The notes under the pieces are model-generated. The model was not told the origin of the DNA, did not search any database, and was given only the letters and a program-made list of their open reading frames with translations. Below are positions 19,276 through 28,990 of a stretch of 64,000 nucleotides of DNA, piece by piece. Where the stretch lies: contig NZ_JRWK01000005.1 in NCBI RefSeq assembly GCF_001729965.1, forward strand, positions 90,077-154,076, written 5' to 3'. A program made the translations under genes and the position numbers. Source of the DNA: Methanosphaera sp. WGK6 (GTDB taxonomy: Archaea > Methanobacteriota > Methanobacteria > Methanobacteriales > Methanobacteriaceae). Numbering within the stretch: position 1 is the first letter of the stretch; every line of letters starts with the position of its first letter.

Positions 19276-19446
19276 TTAGTAACCTACACTTGTAGTAAAT
19301 CTTAAAGCTATACAAATTAATGCTATAATTATTGTTGCTATTACTACTTGATTAGGTGATAGTTTGATTCCAGATGTATCGTCATTGAAGTATCTTACAA
19401 TACCAGCCCCACTTGCCGGTAGTGTTTTATCATTTTTACGTGCCAT
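19276..19446 (-). CDS. secG: Preprotein translocase subunit SecG (Sec61-beta)
   Basis: A 56-residue protein, too short for many gene finders. It begins MARKNDKTLPASGAGIVRYF, the conserved cytoplasmic segment of archaeal Sec61-beta. This is followed by DDTSGIKLSPNQVV and one membrane helix (ATIIIALICIALRF) near the C-terminus, the tail-anchored layout of this subunit. It associates with SecY and SecE in the membrane translocon. AAGGAGGT stands at ideal distance before ATG 19446. It lies alone between the thiC 3' end and the coiled-coil gene. Confidence 0.93.
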   Translation of the reverse strand: MARKNDKTLPASGAGIVRYFNDDTSGIKLSPNQVVIATIIIALICIALRFTTSVGY

Positions 19447-19572
19447 AATTTACCTCCTTGTATTCTAATAGTTTTAAAAACCCTTTTTTTAAATAGATAT
19501 TAAGTTAATATTTTATTAATTTAAATTATGTTTTAAGTTATATTAAATTATTTTGATTTTGAGTATGTATTG

Positions 19573-20853
19573 TTATTTTTTCTCATGATTTTTAACCATT
19601 TTTATTGCACAGAAATCCCCACACATACTGCACATTTCTTCATCAGATGTTTTTGTACTTTCATAATATTTTCTAGCCGTTTCTCCATCAATTGCTAATT
19701 CAAACTGTTTTTCCCAGTCAAAATTATCTCTTGCTACTGCCATTTCATGTTCTTTTTTAAGTGCACTTGGTATTTGTTTTGCTATATCTGAAACTTCTGC
19801 TGCTATTTTAGAAGCTATTACTCCTTGTTTAACATGTTCTTTGTTTGGTATACATAAGTGTTCTGCGGGAGTAACATAACATAGGAAATCAGCACCACTT
19901 GCTCCAGCTATACTTCCACCTATTGCTGCAGTAATATGATCATATCCTGGTGCTATATCAGTTACTAGTGGTCCTAGAACATAAAATGGTGCATCATCAC
20001 ATATTGTTTTTTGTATTTGCATGTTTACTTTAACTTGTGTTATTGGAACATGACCGGGTCCTTCAACCATTACTTGTACATCTGCTGCCCGAGATCTTTT
20101 AACTAATCTTCCAAGAGTTGTTAATTCTCTTATTTGTGCTATATCTGTTGCATCATCAGTACATCCTGGTCTTAAACCATCCCCTAAGGATAGTGTTACA
20201 TCATATTCTCTACAAATTTCTAATAAGTAATCAAATTCCTTGTATAATGGGTTTTCTCTTTCATTATGCATAATCCATGCTGCTGTTAATGCACCACCCC
20301 TACTTACTATACCCATAATCCGTTCTGAATCCCCTACTGCTTCAATTGCATCTTGATTTATCCCACAATGGACTGTTATGAAATCTATTCCTTCTTTTGC
20401 TTGATTTATTATTGTTTTAAATATAGTGTCATCATCCATATCCACTATAGCTTTACCTGTTTTAGTTGTTTCTACTCCTGCTTCATATATAGGTACTGTC
20501 CCTAGAGGTATATTAGTTCGTTCTCTTATTTTTTTTCTGATTTCATGTAGTTTTGGCCCTGTACTTAAGTCCATAACTGCATCTGCACCATATTTTACTA
20601 GTATATCTAATTTTTCTAGTTCTGTATTAATATCTTCCATTTCTGTTGAGGAACCTATATTTGCATTTATTTTAGTATGTAAATCTTTTCCTATACCTGT
20701 TGGAAGAGTATCAATAGTGTTATTTTTTGGTATAACTACTTTTCCTAAAGCTATGTATTTTCTTAATTTTTCAACATCTATTTCTTCTTTTTTTGCAACA
20801 TATTCCATTTCTGGTGTTATTATTCCTTTTTTTGCTTGTCTTAATTGTGTCAC
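19573..20853 (-). CDS. thiC: Phosphomethylpyrimidine synthase ThiC (copy 1)
   Basis: ThiC is a radical-SAM enzyme that turns aminoimidazole ribotide into hydroxymethylpyrimidine phosphate for thiamine. The 426 residues match the shorter archaeal form. Key points: PLGTVPIYEAG, DFITVHCGI, RGGALTAAWIMHNERENP, VMVEGPGHVPI, and the C-terminal iron-sulfur motif CSMCGDFCAIK (CxxCxxxxC). The start is GTG 20853 behind AAGGAAG. It follows the marker 8 gene by 40 bases on the same strand. A second thiC, clearly a paralogue, lies at 38363-39667. Confidence 0.94.
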   Translation of the reverse strand: MTQLRQAKKGIITPEMEYVAKKEEIDVEKLRKYIALGKVVIPKNNTIDTLPTGIGKDLHTKINANIGSSTEMEDINTELEKLDILVKYGADAVMDLSTGPKLHEIRKKIRERTNIPLGTVPIYEAGVETTKTGKAIVDMDDDTIFKTIINQAKEGIDFITVHCGINQDAIEAVGDSERIMGIVSRGGALTAAWIMHNERENPLYKEFDYLLEICREYDVTLSLGDGLRPGCTDDATDIAQIRELTTLGRLVKRSRAADVQVMVEGPGHVPITQVKVNMQIQKTICDDAPFYVLGPLVTDIAPGYDHITAAIGGSIAGASGADFLCYVTPAEHLCIPNKEHVKQGVIASKIAAEVSDIAKQIPSALKKEHEMAVARDNFDWEKQFELAIDGETARKYYESTKTSDEEMCSMCGDFCAIKMVKNHEKK

Positions 20854-20893
20854 TAATAATACTTCCTTTAATTTTTATTATTTTATATAATTG

Positions 20894-21742
20894 TTATATT
20901 AATGGTCTTGACATGCGATTTTTGTCTTGTGGATATTTATTTATACTTAAAGGTTTATTAATATCTTGCAATCTATTATCTAGGAATTCATGTCCTTTTT
21001 CACTTGCAGCATATATTGAAACTGAATTTCCATAATAATATGCTTGTAATTTCTCAGCATAATATATAATATGTTTTGAAGCACATGCTGTTACTATATC
21101 TCCATATTTGAATGCATCTTGGGCTTCTTTTGAAGAGATGCCTGTTGTATGTGCTATGAATAAATATATATTTACATCTGAAGGTATTGTATGTTCTCTT
21201 ATTTTTTGTAGGGATGAGCCTGCAAGTATTGTGATTGCTATGTTTTTATAACCTCTTTCTATTGCTAAGTCTATTCCTTTTATAGGATTTAAATCTGCAG
21301 TTTCAGGAAATAGCACATTTTCTTTTCCTACTTTTTCTATTACTTCAGGAATTGGTGATGTACTTATAAGTCCAGATACTCTTCCACCTACTCCTTGTAT
21401 TATATCAGGATTTGTCATTAATAGAGTACCTACTCCATCACATGCCCCTACTACACAATCAATATGTCCTAATTTAACATTACTTCTTAAGATTTCAGAG
21501 ATTCCTACACTTAGCATATCATCTAGTTTAACTTTTCTGTGTTTAGTACACATTCCAAAGTCATTAATTCTATATTGTATATTTTTTTTGATAAATTCTG
21601 GTGTGAGTTTATCTATTTTATGATACTTTCCAAATATTGGACAATACTCTATATTAGGCATTTCTACATGAGTTACTCTACCATTTTCTATTGTTACTTT
21701 TGATTTTCCTAAAGCTTCAATCACATGTTTATCTTTTACCAT
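20894..21742 (-). CDS. Methanogenesis marker protein 8 (DUF2099)
   Basis: A 282-residue protein of the DUF2099/methanogenesis marker 8 family, found across methanogens and of unknown biochemistry. Recognised by IEYCPIFGKYHKIDKLTPE, RINDFGMCTKHRKV, VVGACDGVGTLLMTNPD and GGRVSGLISTSPIPEVIEK. Conserved Cys residues in IEYCP and GMCT could bind metal. It leads a two-gene unit with thiC. The link with thiamine synthesis in this genome may be only positional. Confidence 0.9.
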   Translation of the reverse strand: MVKDKHVIEALGKSKVTIENGRVTHVEMPNIEYCPIFGKYHKIDKLTPEFIKKNIQYRINDFGMCTKHRKVKLDDMLSVGISEILRSNVKLGHIDCVVGACDGVGTLLMTNPDIIQGVGGRVSGLISTSPIPEVIEKVGKENVLFPETADLNPIKGIDLAIERGYKNIAITILAGSSLQKIREHTIPSDVNIYLFIAHTTGISSKEAQDAFKYGDIVTACASKHIIYYAEKLQAYYYGNSVSIYAASEKGHEFLDNRLQDINKPLSINKYPQDKNRMSRPLI

Positions 21743-21852
21743 GAAATCACATAATCCAATAACTTATATATTATATATTTAGTAGAATATTATTTAAATA
21801 TATCATAAAGTATATATATTAATTCATAGATATAGTATTAATAAGCAGCCAC

Positions 21853-21986
<134 letters not shown>

Positions 21987-22175
21987 TAAAATTTAAAATG
22001 TATCGAATGTACATTTCATTCATATATTTTTTTAGTCTTATTTTGTAGAATTTTATTTATTAATTAATGTTATAATTTATTTTTATAAAAAAAGATATAA
22101 CAATTGTTATATAGTATTATTTTAAAATATAATAATAGAAAAATAGTATAAGAATAAATATTGAAAGGAATTAAA

Positions 22176-22910
22176 ATGATAGAATTATACAATCAAATGA
22201 TTTCAAGACAAATAGAAGTATTTACTCCAGAAGAACAAGAAAAACTAAGAACTACACCAGTAACTGTTTTAGGATGCGGCGGTCTTGGAGGTACAATCAT
22301 AGAACAACTAGTACGTACCGGTTTTGAAAACATAACAATCATAGATCAAGATGTATTTGATAAAACAAACCTAAACAGACAAATAAGAAGTAACTTAGAC
22401 ACAATTAATAAATCAAAAGTAGAAATAACAAAAGAAGCAATGTTAAAAATAAATCCAAATCTAAATATTATAGGCTATGATTTAACAATAACTCCATCCA
22501 ACATAGCAGAAGTTCTTGAAGGAACAGAAGTGCTAATTGATGCAGTTGATAATGTATACACAAGAGTAATGATTTCAAGAGAAGCTAAAAAACAAGGTAT
22601 TGCATTCATTCATAGTGCAGTAGAAAAAACATTAGGTCAATTAACAGTAATTGATTCAACAACACCATCCTACGAAGAATTATTTAAATTAAAATCATAT
22701 GGAAAAACATTAGACGAATCTAAAGAATATTTATTAAATATAAGTACTAAAAAACCACAAGTACTTGGAATTACACCTTCAATCTTTGGAGCCTTAGAAG
22801 TTAATGAAACAATTAAATATATATTAAAACGAGATGACATTGTTTTAGCTCCAAAAATACTTTTATGGGATATTTTTGACATAAGCTCATTTAGAATAAT
22901 TGAATTCTAA
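22176..22910 (+). CDS. ThiF/MoeB/HesA-family adenylyltransferase-like protein
   Basis: A 244-residue E1-like protein. I chose ATG 22176 because AAAGGA lies seven bases upstream; TTG 22161 precedes that site. The ATP-binding part is clear: VTVLGCGGLGGTIIEQLVR, TIIDQDVFDKTNLNRQ with the R finger, and LIDAVDNVYTR. The only cysteine is the one in the glycine loop. It therefore lacks both the zinc CxxC pairs and the catalytic cysteine of MoeB, ThiF and UbaA. It could adenylate a substrate without forming a thioester. The true substrate is unknown; sulfur-carrier activation is only one possibility. Confidence 0.8.
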   Translation: MIELYNQMISRQIEVFTPEEQEKLRTTPVTVLGCGGLGGTIIEQLVRTGFENITIIDQDVFDKTNLNRQIRSNLDTINKSKVEITKEAMLKINPNLNIIGYDLTITPSNIAEVLEGTEVLIDAVDNVYTRVMISREAKKQGIAFIHSAVEKTLGQLTVIDSTTPSYEELFKLKSYGKTLDESKEYLLNISTKKPQVLGITPSIFGALEVNETIKYILKRDDIVLAPKILLWDIFDISSFRIIEF

Positions 22911-22990
22911 ATATATTATTTTTTAAACTAAAATTAAATAAGATTATATTACTAATAATAATATATCTTAAAAAATAAGAGGTGTTTATT

Positions 22991-23608
22991 ATTTCATATT
23001 TTAGTTTGAAAGAATTCTTTTCTAGAGAATATTTAAGAAAATATTGTCATTTTATGAAAAAATATGTTCTAATAGCAATAGTTCTCTTCATTATTTCAAT
23101 AATATTAGGAGTACTTTTTGTAGACTCATTTAAACCATTTTTAATAGAAATTATCAATAACCTTATTGAAGAGACACCTACTATTGAGTTTTTATCACTA
23201 TTTCAACATAATTTACAAGCAAATCTTCTTATAATGATAGGAGGAATATTTTTCTCAGTATTTTCCATATGTACATTAATGATTAATGGTGCAGTACTTG
23301 GATCTCTTAGTACCTTTACTTCACTTGATGTATATTTATTATATATTATCCCACATGGAATTTTTGAGTTTACAGCGTTGTTTATTTCTTTTGCAACTGC
23401 TCTTATTATAACAAAATTAATAATTAGAATGATTAAAGGAATATTTTATAAAGAGTTAACTGTTAAAAAACAATTAATTCAGTCTTTAAATTTAATTAAA
23501 AGTATTATTATGTCTGTAATTCTTGTAATCATATTGTTAATTATAGCTGCATTTATAGAAACTTATTTAACAACTTTTATAGCCGAAACCATATTATCTA
23601 TAATTTAG
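22991..23608 (+). CDS. SpoIIM/DUF95-like membrane protein
   Basis: A membrane protein of about 205 residues with five to six hydrophobic helices. FLSLFQHNLQANLLIMIGG and YIIPHGIFEFTALFISFA match the conserved N-L and PHG-x2-E motifs of the SpoIIM (stage II sporulation M, DUF95) family. This family is widespread in archaea, where its role is unknown. The start is uncertain: GAGGTG (22979-22984) contains the first GTG, so the ribosome probably begins at ATT 22988 or 22991. The gene lies upstream of glnA on the same strand, but 280 bases with a promoter separate them. Confidence 0.75.
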   Translation: MSYFSLKEFFSREYLRKYCHFMKKYVLIAIVLFIISIILGVLFVDSFKPFLIEIINNLIEETPTIEFLSLFQHNLQANLLIMIGGIFFSVFSICTLMINGAVLGSLSTFTSLDVYLLYIIPHGIFEFTALFISFATALIITKLIIRMIKGIFYKELTVKKQLIQSLNLIKSIIMSVILVIILLIIAAFIETYLTTFIAETILSII

Positions 23609-23715
23609 ATATTTTTTATATTTTTAGATAAAAATAATATTATTTTTTAATTTTTTTATATTTTTTTTAAATTATTTTCATTATTTAAATTAATTTTCTA
23701 AAACTACTTTTCAAA

Positions 23716-23732
23716 ACATTTATATATATAAA
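23716..23732 (+). promoter_or_regulatory. Probable TATA box of glnA
   Basis: The stretch AACATTTATATATATAAA lies about 160 bases before the glnA ATG and fits an archaeal TATA box with an A-rich upstream element. Transcription would begin about 25 bases downstream, leaving a leader of roughly 140 bases that contains the NrpR-type operator. Confidence 0.5.
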
Positions 23733-23782
23733 TAATCATAAGAACAATTATAAAGTATACTTCCGATTAAAATTAAAATAAA

Positions 23783-23796
23783 GGAAATGGATTTCC
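23783..23796 (+). promoter_or_regulatory. NrpR-type operator GGAA-N6-TTCC upstream of glnA
   Basis: GGAAATGGATTTCC is an exact GGAA-N6-TTCC palindrome, the sequence bound by NrpR in Methanococcus. It lies downstream of the inferred transcription start and 93 bases before the glnA start codon, where a bound repressor would block transcription. The nrpR gene itself is the next gene after glnA. Confidence 0.75.
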
Positions 23797-23889
23797 TATA
23801 GAAATAATTTACACATAGAATAAACATAATAATAATAGTATTCTATACAAGAAAAAAAACATTATGAACACATATTAGGTGAAAATTTT

Positions 23890-25227
23890 ATGTCAACACA
23901 AGATGACAAAATAGATGAAGTTATTAAAAAAGTAGATGAATATGATTCTAAATTTATGAGATTCCAATTTGTAGATATACATGGTACTCCCAAAAGTCTA
24001 ACAGTATCATTAAACAAACCAGATGACTTAGAATCAATCATAGAAAATGGATTATTATTTGATGGATCCTCAGTCGCAGGATTTGTAGGAATAAATGATA
24101 GTGACTTAGAATTAAAACCAGATTTAAGTACATTTTCAACACTCCCATGGAGACCTGATGATAAAAAAACATGTAGATTCATATGTGATGTATATCACAC
24201 AGATGGAACACCATTTGAAGGAGATCCAAGAGGAGTTCTCAAAAAATCATTGAAAATAGCAGAAGACAGAGGATACCAATTCAATATGGGTCCAGAACCA
24301 GAATTCTTCTTAATAGACAAAGATGAAAATGGAAATTATATTCCAGCAGATACTGCAGAATACTTCGATGTGGAACCATTAGACCAAGGAATTGACATAA
24401 AAAAAGAAATAATACTAGGACTTGAAGAATTAAATTTCAATATTGAAGTAAGCCACCACGAAGTTGCACCAGGACAACAAGAAATTGATTTTAGATTTGA
24501 TGATGCATTAAAAACAGCAGATGCGGTAATCACATTCAAACAAACAATCAAAGCATTAGTGGATAATTTAGGATATAAAGTAACTTTCATGCCAAAACCA
24601 TTCTACGGAATAAATGGTAGTGGAATGCACTGTAACCAAAGTCTATTCAAAGATGGTAAAAACATATTTTATGACCCAGATACAGAAACACAACTATCCC
24701 AAGAAGCAATGTACTTCATAGGAGGATTATTAAAACATTCAAAAGCATTATCTGCAATATTATCACCAACAATCAATTCATACAAACGTTTAGTACCTGG
24801 CTATGAAGCACCATGCTACATAGCATATGGATTCAGAAACAGATCCACACTACTTAGAATTCCTGCTTCACGTGGATTAGGTACAAGAATTGAATGTAGA
24901 TCCGCAGATCCATCATGTAACCCTTATTTAGCATTTGCAGTACTACTAGAAGCAGGACTTGATGGAATGGACAATAAAATAGAACCAGGAGAACCTACAG
25001 AATTCAATGCATTTGCATTAACTCCTGATGAAATAGCAGCAAAAGGTATTGACACATTACCAACAAGTCTATGGGAAGCATACCACTCACTAGAAAAAGA
25101 TGAAGTAGTTAAAAATGCATTAGGTGATTATGTATATAACCAATTCTATAACATCAAAAGAGCAGAATGGGATGATTATAGAACACGAGTATTTGACTAT
25201 GAACTTGATAAATACTTAAATATTTAG
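23890..25227 (+). CDS. glnA: Glutamine synthetase type I
   Basis: A 445-residue GSI that joins ammonia to glutamate using ATP. Motifs: FDGSSVAGF in the N-terminal beta-grasp domain, MGPEPEFFL (metal Glu), [12 protein letters not shown] with the metal-site His, the ATP-site [14 protein letters not shown], and [17 protein letters not shown] [13 protein letters not shown]. Length and absence of the NLYDLPPEE-type adenylylation loop place it in the GSI-alpha group, which is not controlled by adenylylation. Control is likely transcriptional through the NrpR operator at 23783, and perhaps by direct feedback. A run of A and T (25228-25262) after the stop can form a weak terminator hairpin. Confidence 0.96.
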   Translation: MSTQDDKIDEVIKKVDEYDSKFMRFQFVDIHGTPKSLTVSLNKPDDLESIIENGLLFDGSSVAGFVGINDSDLELKPDLSTFSTLPWRPDDKKTCRFICDVYHTDGTPFEGDPRGVLKKSLKIAEDRGYQFNMGPEPEFFLIDKDENGNYIPADTAEYFDVEPLDQGIDIKKEIILGLEELNFNIEVSHHEVAPGQQEIDFRFDDALKTADAVITFKQTIKALVDNLGYKVTFMPKPFYGINGSGMHCNQSLFKDGKNIFYDPDTETQLSQEAMYFIGGLLKHSKALSAILSPTINSYKRLVPGYEAPCYIAYGFRNRSTLLRIPASRGLGTRIECRSADPSCNPYLAFAVLLEAGLDGMDNKIEPGEPTEFNAFALTPDEIAAKGIDTLPTSLWEAYHSLEKDEVVKNALGDYVYNQFYNIKRAEWDDYRTRVFDYELDKYLNI

Positions 25228-25369
25228 ATAAAAAAATATTTTTTATTTTTTATTTATTTTTAAAAAAAATCACTGTTCCACTAAATAAACTATTCATTTT
25301 AAAAAATTTTAACGAAGAATATATTTTTTTAGAATAGATTATGTAGTAACTAATGCCAGGAGGGTAGAT

Positions 25370-27064
25370 ATTATTTCTGTAAAACAAGAAACTGATATGA
25401 AAATGATGGAAATCTTAAGAATTTTATATGAAAAAAATGAAATTCTAGGTGCTAAAGTAATCTCAGAAGAACTTGAAAAACGAGGATATTCATTGGGTGA
25501 AAGAGCTGTACGCTATCATATGCATATCTTAGATGAACGTGGACTTACTGAAAAAATAGGTTATAAAGGAAGACAAATAACAAAGAAAGGTATAAGTGAA
25601 TTAAAAAAAGGATTAATTTATGACCAAGTAGATTTTACCTTTTCACGAGTACAAGAAAAAATGTTCAATGTAACATTGAATCCACTTACACTACAAGGAT
25701 CAGTTATTGTGAACATTTCATCTATAAATGAATTAGATGCAATTAAAACTATAAATAATGTTTTTGAAGCAGGATTAGCAGTAAGTAGTCATTATAATAT
25801 CTATGAAAGAAATGATAAAACATACTTTGAAACAGTTTGTGGTACTACTATTGACGGATTAATGCAGCAAAAAGGAATTATTAGTAAACCATTATATGGT
25901 GGATTACTTAAAGTTGAAGATTACACCCCTATAACTTTTGTTGAACAAATTGCTTATGAAAAAACATCCATAACCCCTCTTGAAGCATTTACCAATCATA
26001 ACAATACATCAGTACTAGATGTAGCTAATGATGGAACAGGAATTATACCTGCAAATTTCAGAGTTGTACCTGAAGCAAAAAAAGATGAAGTAATAACACT
26101 CCTTGATTCACTGAAAAAAATTGGTATATGTGGAGTAATTCATATGGGCAAACCTGGTGAATCAGTACTAGGTATTCCAGTACCTGAAGGTATGATAGGT
26201 ATTGCAATTATTGGAGGAGTTGCTCCATTATGTGCAGCTCAAGAAGAAGGTTATGATTTAGATATTAAATTAGCAGATAGATATGATGAATATAACAACA
26301 TGATTACTCCTAATTACTTAATGAACTTACCTTTGAAAAAGGTAACTACTCAAAATAAGGAAAATAAAGTTTCGTTCATATTGAATAAAATATTTAATTT
26401 AATATCAAAAGTAGATTACGATATAAATAATGAAAAAGGAAATATTATTGCTAATATATCCTATGTTCATAAAGACGATCTTGATGATTCAATAGAAGTT
26501 ATGAAAGAATTATATAAATCCAAACCAGAATACTGTATGGGAAAAAGATATTCAGTTGTAGAATCATCTGAAGATAAAGTAGGTCTTGCCACTATATGTA
26601 GTTTAACTATGGATGGTGTTTTAACAAAACAAGGAATTAATTCCACCCCCGTTTATAGTGGAATTTTAGATATATATGGAAGTAACAGACGTTTTATTGA
26701 ATTAATATCATACACAGGTTCGTCTGTAGATCCTCATGAAATTTTCATTAAAAAAGGTATGCATGATATACATGGTTCATTAAATGATGACGGTAAAATC
26801 ATGGCAAGTGTACATTCAGTACATTACGTTGCACGAGATAAAACAATTGATACATTAAATTCATTAAAAGAAGTAGGACTTGAAGTATTAAACATAGGTA
26901 AACCAAATGAATATACTTATAATGCTAAAATTGAAAAATATAATTTTGGATATGTTTTATCAGGTGGACTTAACCCAATAGTTGCAATAAAAGAAAAAAA
27001 TATTCCAGTAGAAGTTAAATCTATCGAAAAAATCATGAAATTTGATGCATTTGAAGAACTATAA
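25370..27064 (+). CDS. nrpR: Global nitrogen repressor NrpR
   Basis: NrpR represses nitrogen genes in methanogens and releases DNA when 2-oxoglutarate is high. The protein has an N-terminal winged helix (MKMMEILRILYEKN to ERAVRYHMHILDERGLTEKI) followed by two NrpR (DUF128) domains, about residues 95-325 and 340-560; both contain a YGG or YSG-(I/L)LDIYG-type element. The first ATG is at 25397, but it has no ribosome site. AGGAGGG at 25358-25364 points to ATT 25370 or 25373, and the added residues ISVKQETD match the usual N-terminal extension of the family. From ATT 25370 it has 564 residues. It is the second gene after a strongly predicted NrpR operator. Confidence 0.93.
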   Translation: MISVKQETDMKMMEILRILYEKNEILGAKVISEELEKRGYSLGERAVRYHMHILDERGLTEKIGYKGRQITKKGISELKKGLIYDQVDFTFSRVQEKMFNVTLNPLTLQGSVIVNISSINELDAIKTINNVFEAGLAVSSHYNIYERNDKTYFETVCGTTIDGLMQQKGIISKPLYGGLLKVEDYTPITFVEQIAYEKTSITPLEAFTNHNNTSVLDVANDGTGIIPANFRVVPEAKKDEVITLLDSLKKIGICGVIHMGKPGESVLGIPVPEGMIGIAIIGGVAPLCAAQEEGYDLDIKLADRYDEYNNMITPNYLMNLPLKKVTTQNKENKVSFILNKIFNLISKVDYDINNEKGNIIANISYVHKDDLDDSIEVMKELYKSKPEYCMGKRYSVVESSEDKVGLATICSLTMDGVLTKQGINSTPVYSGILDIYGSNRRFIELISYTGSSVDPHEIFIKKGMHDIHGSLNDDGKIMASVHSVHYVARDKTIDTLNSLKEVGLEVLNIGKPNEYTYNAKIEKYNFGYVLSGGLNPIVAIKEKNIPVEVKSIEKIMKFDAFEEL

Positions 27065-27290
27065 TATTCTTTATTCTTTTTTAAAAATAAAACATCAAAT
27101 AAATAAGTATTTAAAAGCATTATCCAAAATCATGAAATAATTTATGTTTTCCTAAAAATAAATCGATTTAAATATTGTTAAAAATAAAATAGAAAACATA
27201 TAATATTTATAAATATACATAACGAGTTATATTAAACTCATTCTAAAAAAAATAATATAATGATTAAATAAATAATAAGTGGTGTTAATA

Positions 27291-27479
27291 GTGGTAGTAA
27301 CAATTTATGTGGAAAAATGTAATGGAATAGATGCATGTCCAGGTAATGGATTATGTATAGATGTATGTAATTTAGATGCTATTGAAAATATAAATGGACG
27401 TCCTGTAATTATAGAAGAAGCATGTACTGAATGTGGATTATGTGTAATGAATTGTCCTAATGAAGCATTATCTAAATAA
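27291..27479 (+). CDS. Small two-cluster ferredoxin
   Basis: A 62-residue ferredoxin starting at GTG 27291, six bases after GGTG; earlier in-frame GTGs overlap that site. The second cluster is standard, ACTECGLCVMNCPNEAL. The first is spaced unusually: CNGIDACPGNGLCIDVCN, where the Cys residues are five, five and three apart, with Asn replacing the usual Pro after the last one. It probably transfers electrons between redox enzymes in the cytoplasm. It stands alone, so no partner can be assigned. Confidence 0.85.
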   Translation: MVVTIYVEKCNGIDACPGNGLCIDVCNLDAIENINGRPVIIEEACTECGLCVMNCPNEALSK

Positions 27480-27600
27480 AAAAAATAGAGAACTTAAAAA
27501 AACATACTTTTTATTTTTTTTAAACTCCAAAAAAATCTTTTTAGAAATTAAAACTAGTACATTATTACTTAAAAAGAAAAAAAGATGAAAAAAATTATTT

Positions 27601-28692
27601 TTATGTTAATATTACATCAAGTTTATCTTCTTTGATTGCATTTTTAATTTCACGAGAGATTCTACGACCCATACTCATTACTTCACCAAATTGTATGTAA
27701 GAATATGCTGATCCATTCATAAATGTATTTGTACCACCATCAATACGTGCACTCATTTCAAATATAACAATTTCTCTATCATCATTTACTAAGCATTGTA
27801 AACAGAATGGTCCATTCATACCCGGTTGTACCAATTCTTTAGCTGTTTCTACAAGTCTATCTCCATTTTCAAATACTTTAGGTAGTAATGATTCTCTTAT
27901 TACTACAGGATGATTTCCACTTACAACATATGATGGACTTAAATTTGCTTCTATTTGATCTTGTGCTGGAATTCTTACTATTCCATCAATGTTAGTTTCA
28001 TATCTACTATCCATTCCAAGTACTTCAACTTCATCTTTTAAAGCAGAGTAAAAATAATGTATACAGAAGTTGGTTCCACAAACATATTCCTCAATATGTG
28101 CATCTTTTACATCTTCTTCAGTAATCCAGTTTCTTTCCTTCATTTCTGCTATTTTTTCTTGGAATTCATCATAACTAGAACATATAAAGTATCCTTGTCC
28201 ACCTCTTGCTCCAGGGAATTTAACCATTACTGCTTTATTAATATCTTCTGGTTTATCAAATTTCATTGGCATTCTGATTCCAGATTTAGTTATCATTTCT
28301 CTTTCTTTATCTCGTTCTGCTTCCCATCTAAGAATATCACGATTTCCAAACATTGGTACATTGAATTTATCTTCAACATTACTTAAACCAGCATAGGCTA
28401 CAAAAGAACCATGAGGCACTACAATAGCATTCATTGCTTTAAGTTTTTCTTGAATATCATCATTTACAATATCTTTATATTCATCTACAAATATAACTTC
28501 ATCAGCTACACCAAATCTTTTATAAGGTACATCTTTTCCTTTTTCACATACAACAGCTGTTCTAAAGCCTTCTTGTTTTGCTCCTCTAAGAATATGTAAA
28601 GCAGTGTGACTACCTAATGTTGCAATAGTTATATTTTCTTTATCATATTTTTCAACAATTGAAAGAATATCTTCTTTTTTAACGTTTCCCAT
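27601..28692 (-). CDS. purP: FAICAR synthetase PurP
   Basis: PurP is the archaeal ATP- and formate-dependent enzyme that formylates AICAR in purine synthesis. The 363 residues begin at ATG 28692, directly behind AAGGTGA (a GTG at 28701 lies inside that site). Typical stretches are ATLGSHTALHILRGAKQEGF, VPHGSFVAYAGL, KFPGARGGQGYFI (ATP-grasp loop) and EMSARIDGGTNTFMNGSAYS. It diverges from the Fwd operon, with 298 bases between the two starts. Confidence 0.93.
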   Translation of the reverse strand: MGNVKKEDILSIVEKYDKENITIATLGSHTALHILRGAKQEGFRTAVVCEKGKDVPYKRFGVADEVIFVDEYKDIVNDDIQEKLKAMNAIVVPHGSFVAYAGLSNVEDKFNVPMFGNRDILRWEAERDKEREMITKSGIRMPMKFDKPEDINKAVMVKFPGARGGQGYFICSSYDEFQEKIAEMKERNWITEEDVKDAHIEEYVCGTNFCIHYFYSALKDEVEVLGMDSRYETNIDGIVRIPAQDQIEANLSPSYVVSGNHPVVIRESLLPKVFENGDRLVETAKELVQPGMNGPFCLQCLVNDDREIVIFEMSARIDGGTNTFMNGSAYSYIQFGEVMSMGRRISREIKNAIKEDKLDVILT

Positions 28693-28990
28693 AATATTCA
28701 CCTTGATTTATCATGATTATTTATTAATAATTAAATATATGTCAGTCTTCATTATAATATTCATGGGTATACTTATCTAATTTAAACATATACTGTATGA
28801 TTTGAATAAAATTTTATTAATTAAAAAAAATATAGTTTAAAACATATATTAAGTATTTAAATGTGATTGAAAATTGAACTTTATTATAAAATATAATTTT
28901 TGAATTACACTAAAATACGAAAAATTAATTTATTATTTTTATTTTCAATGATTACTTTTAGATAAAACTATATAAGGAGTATAATATTGA

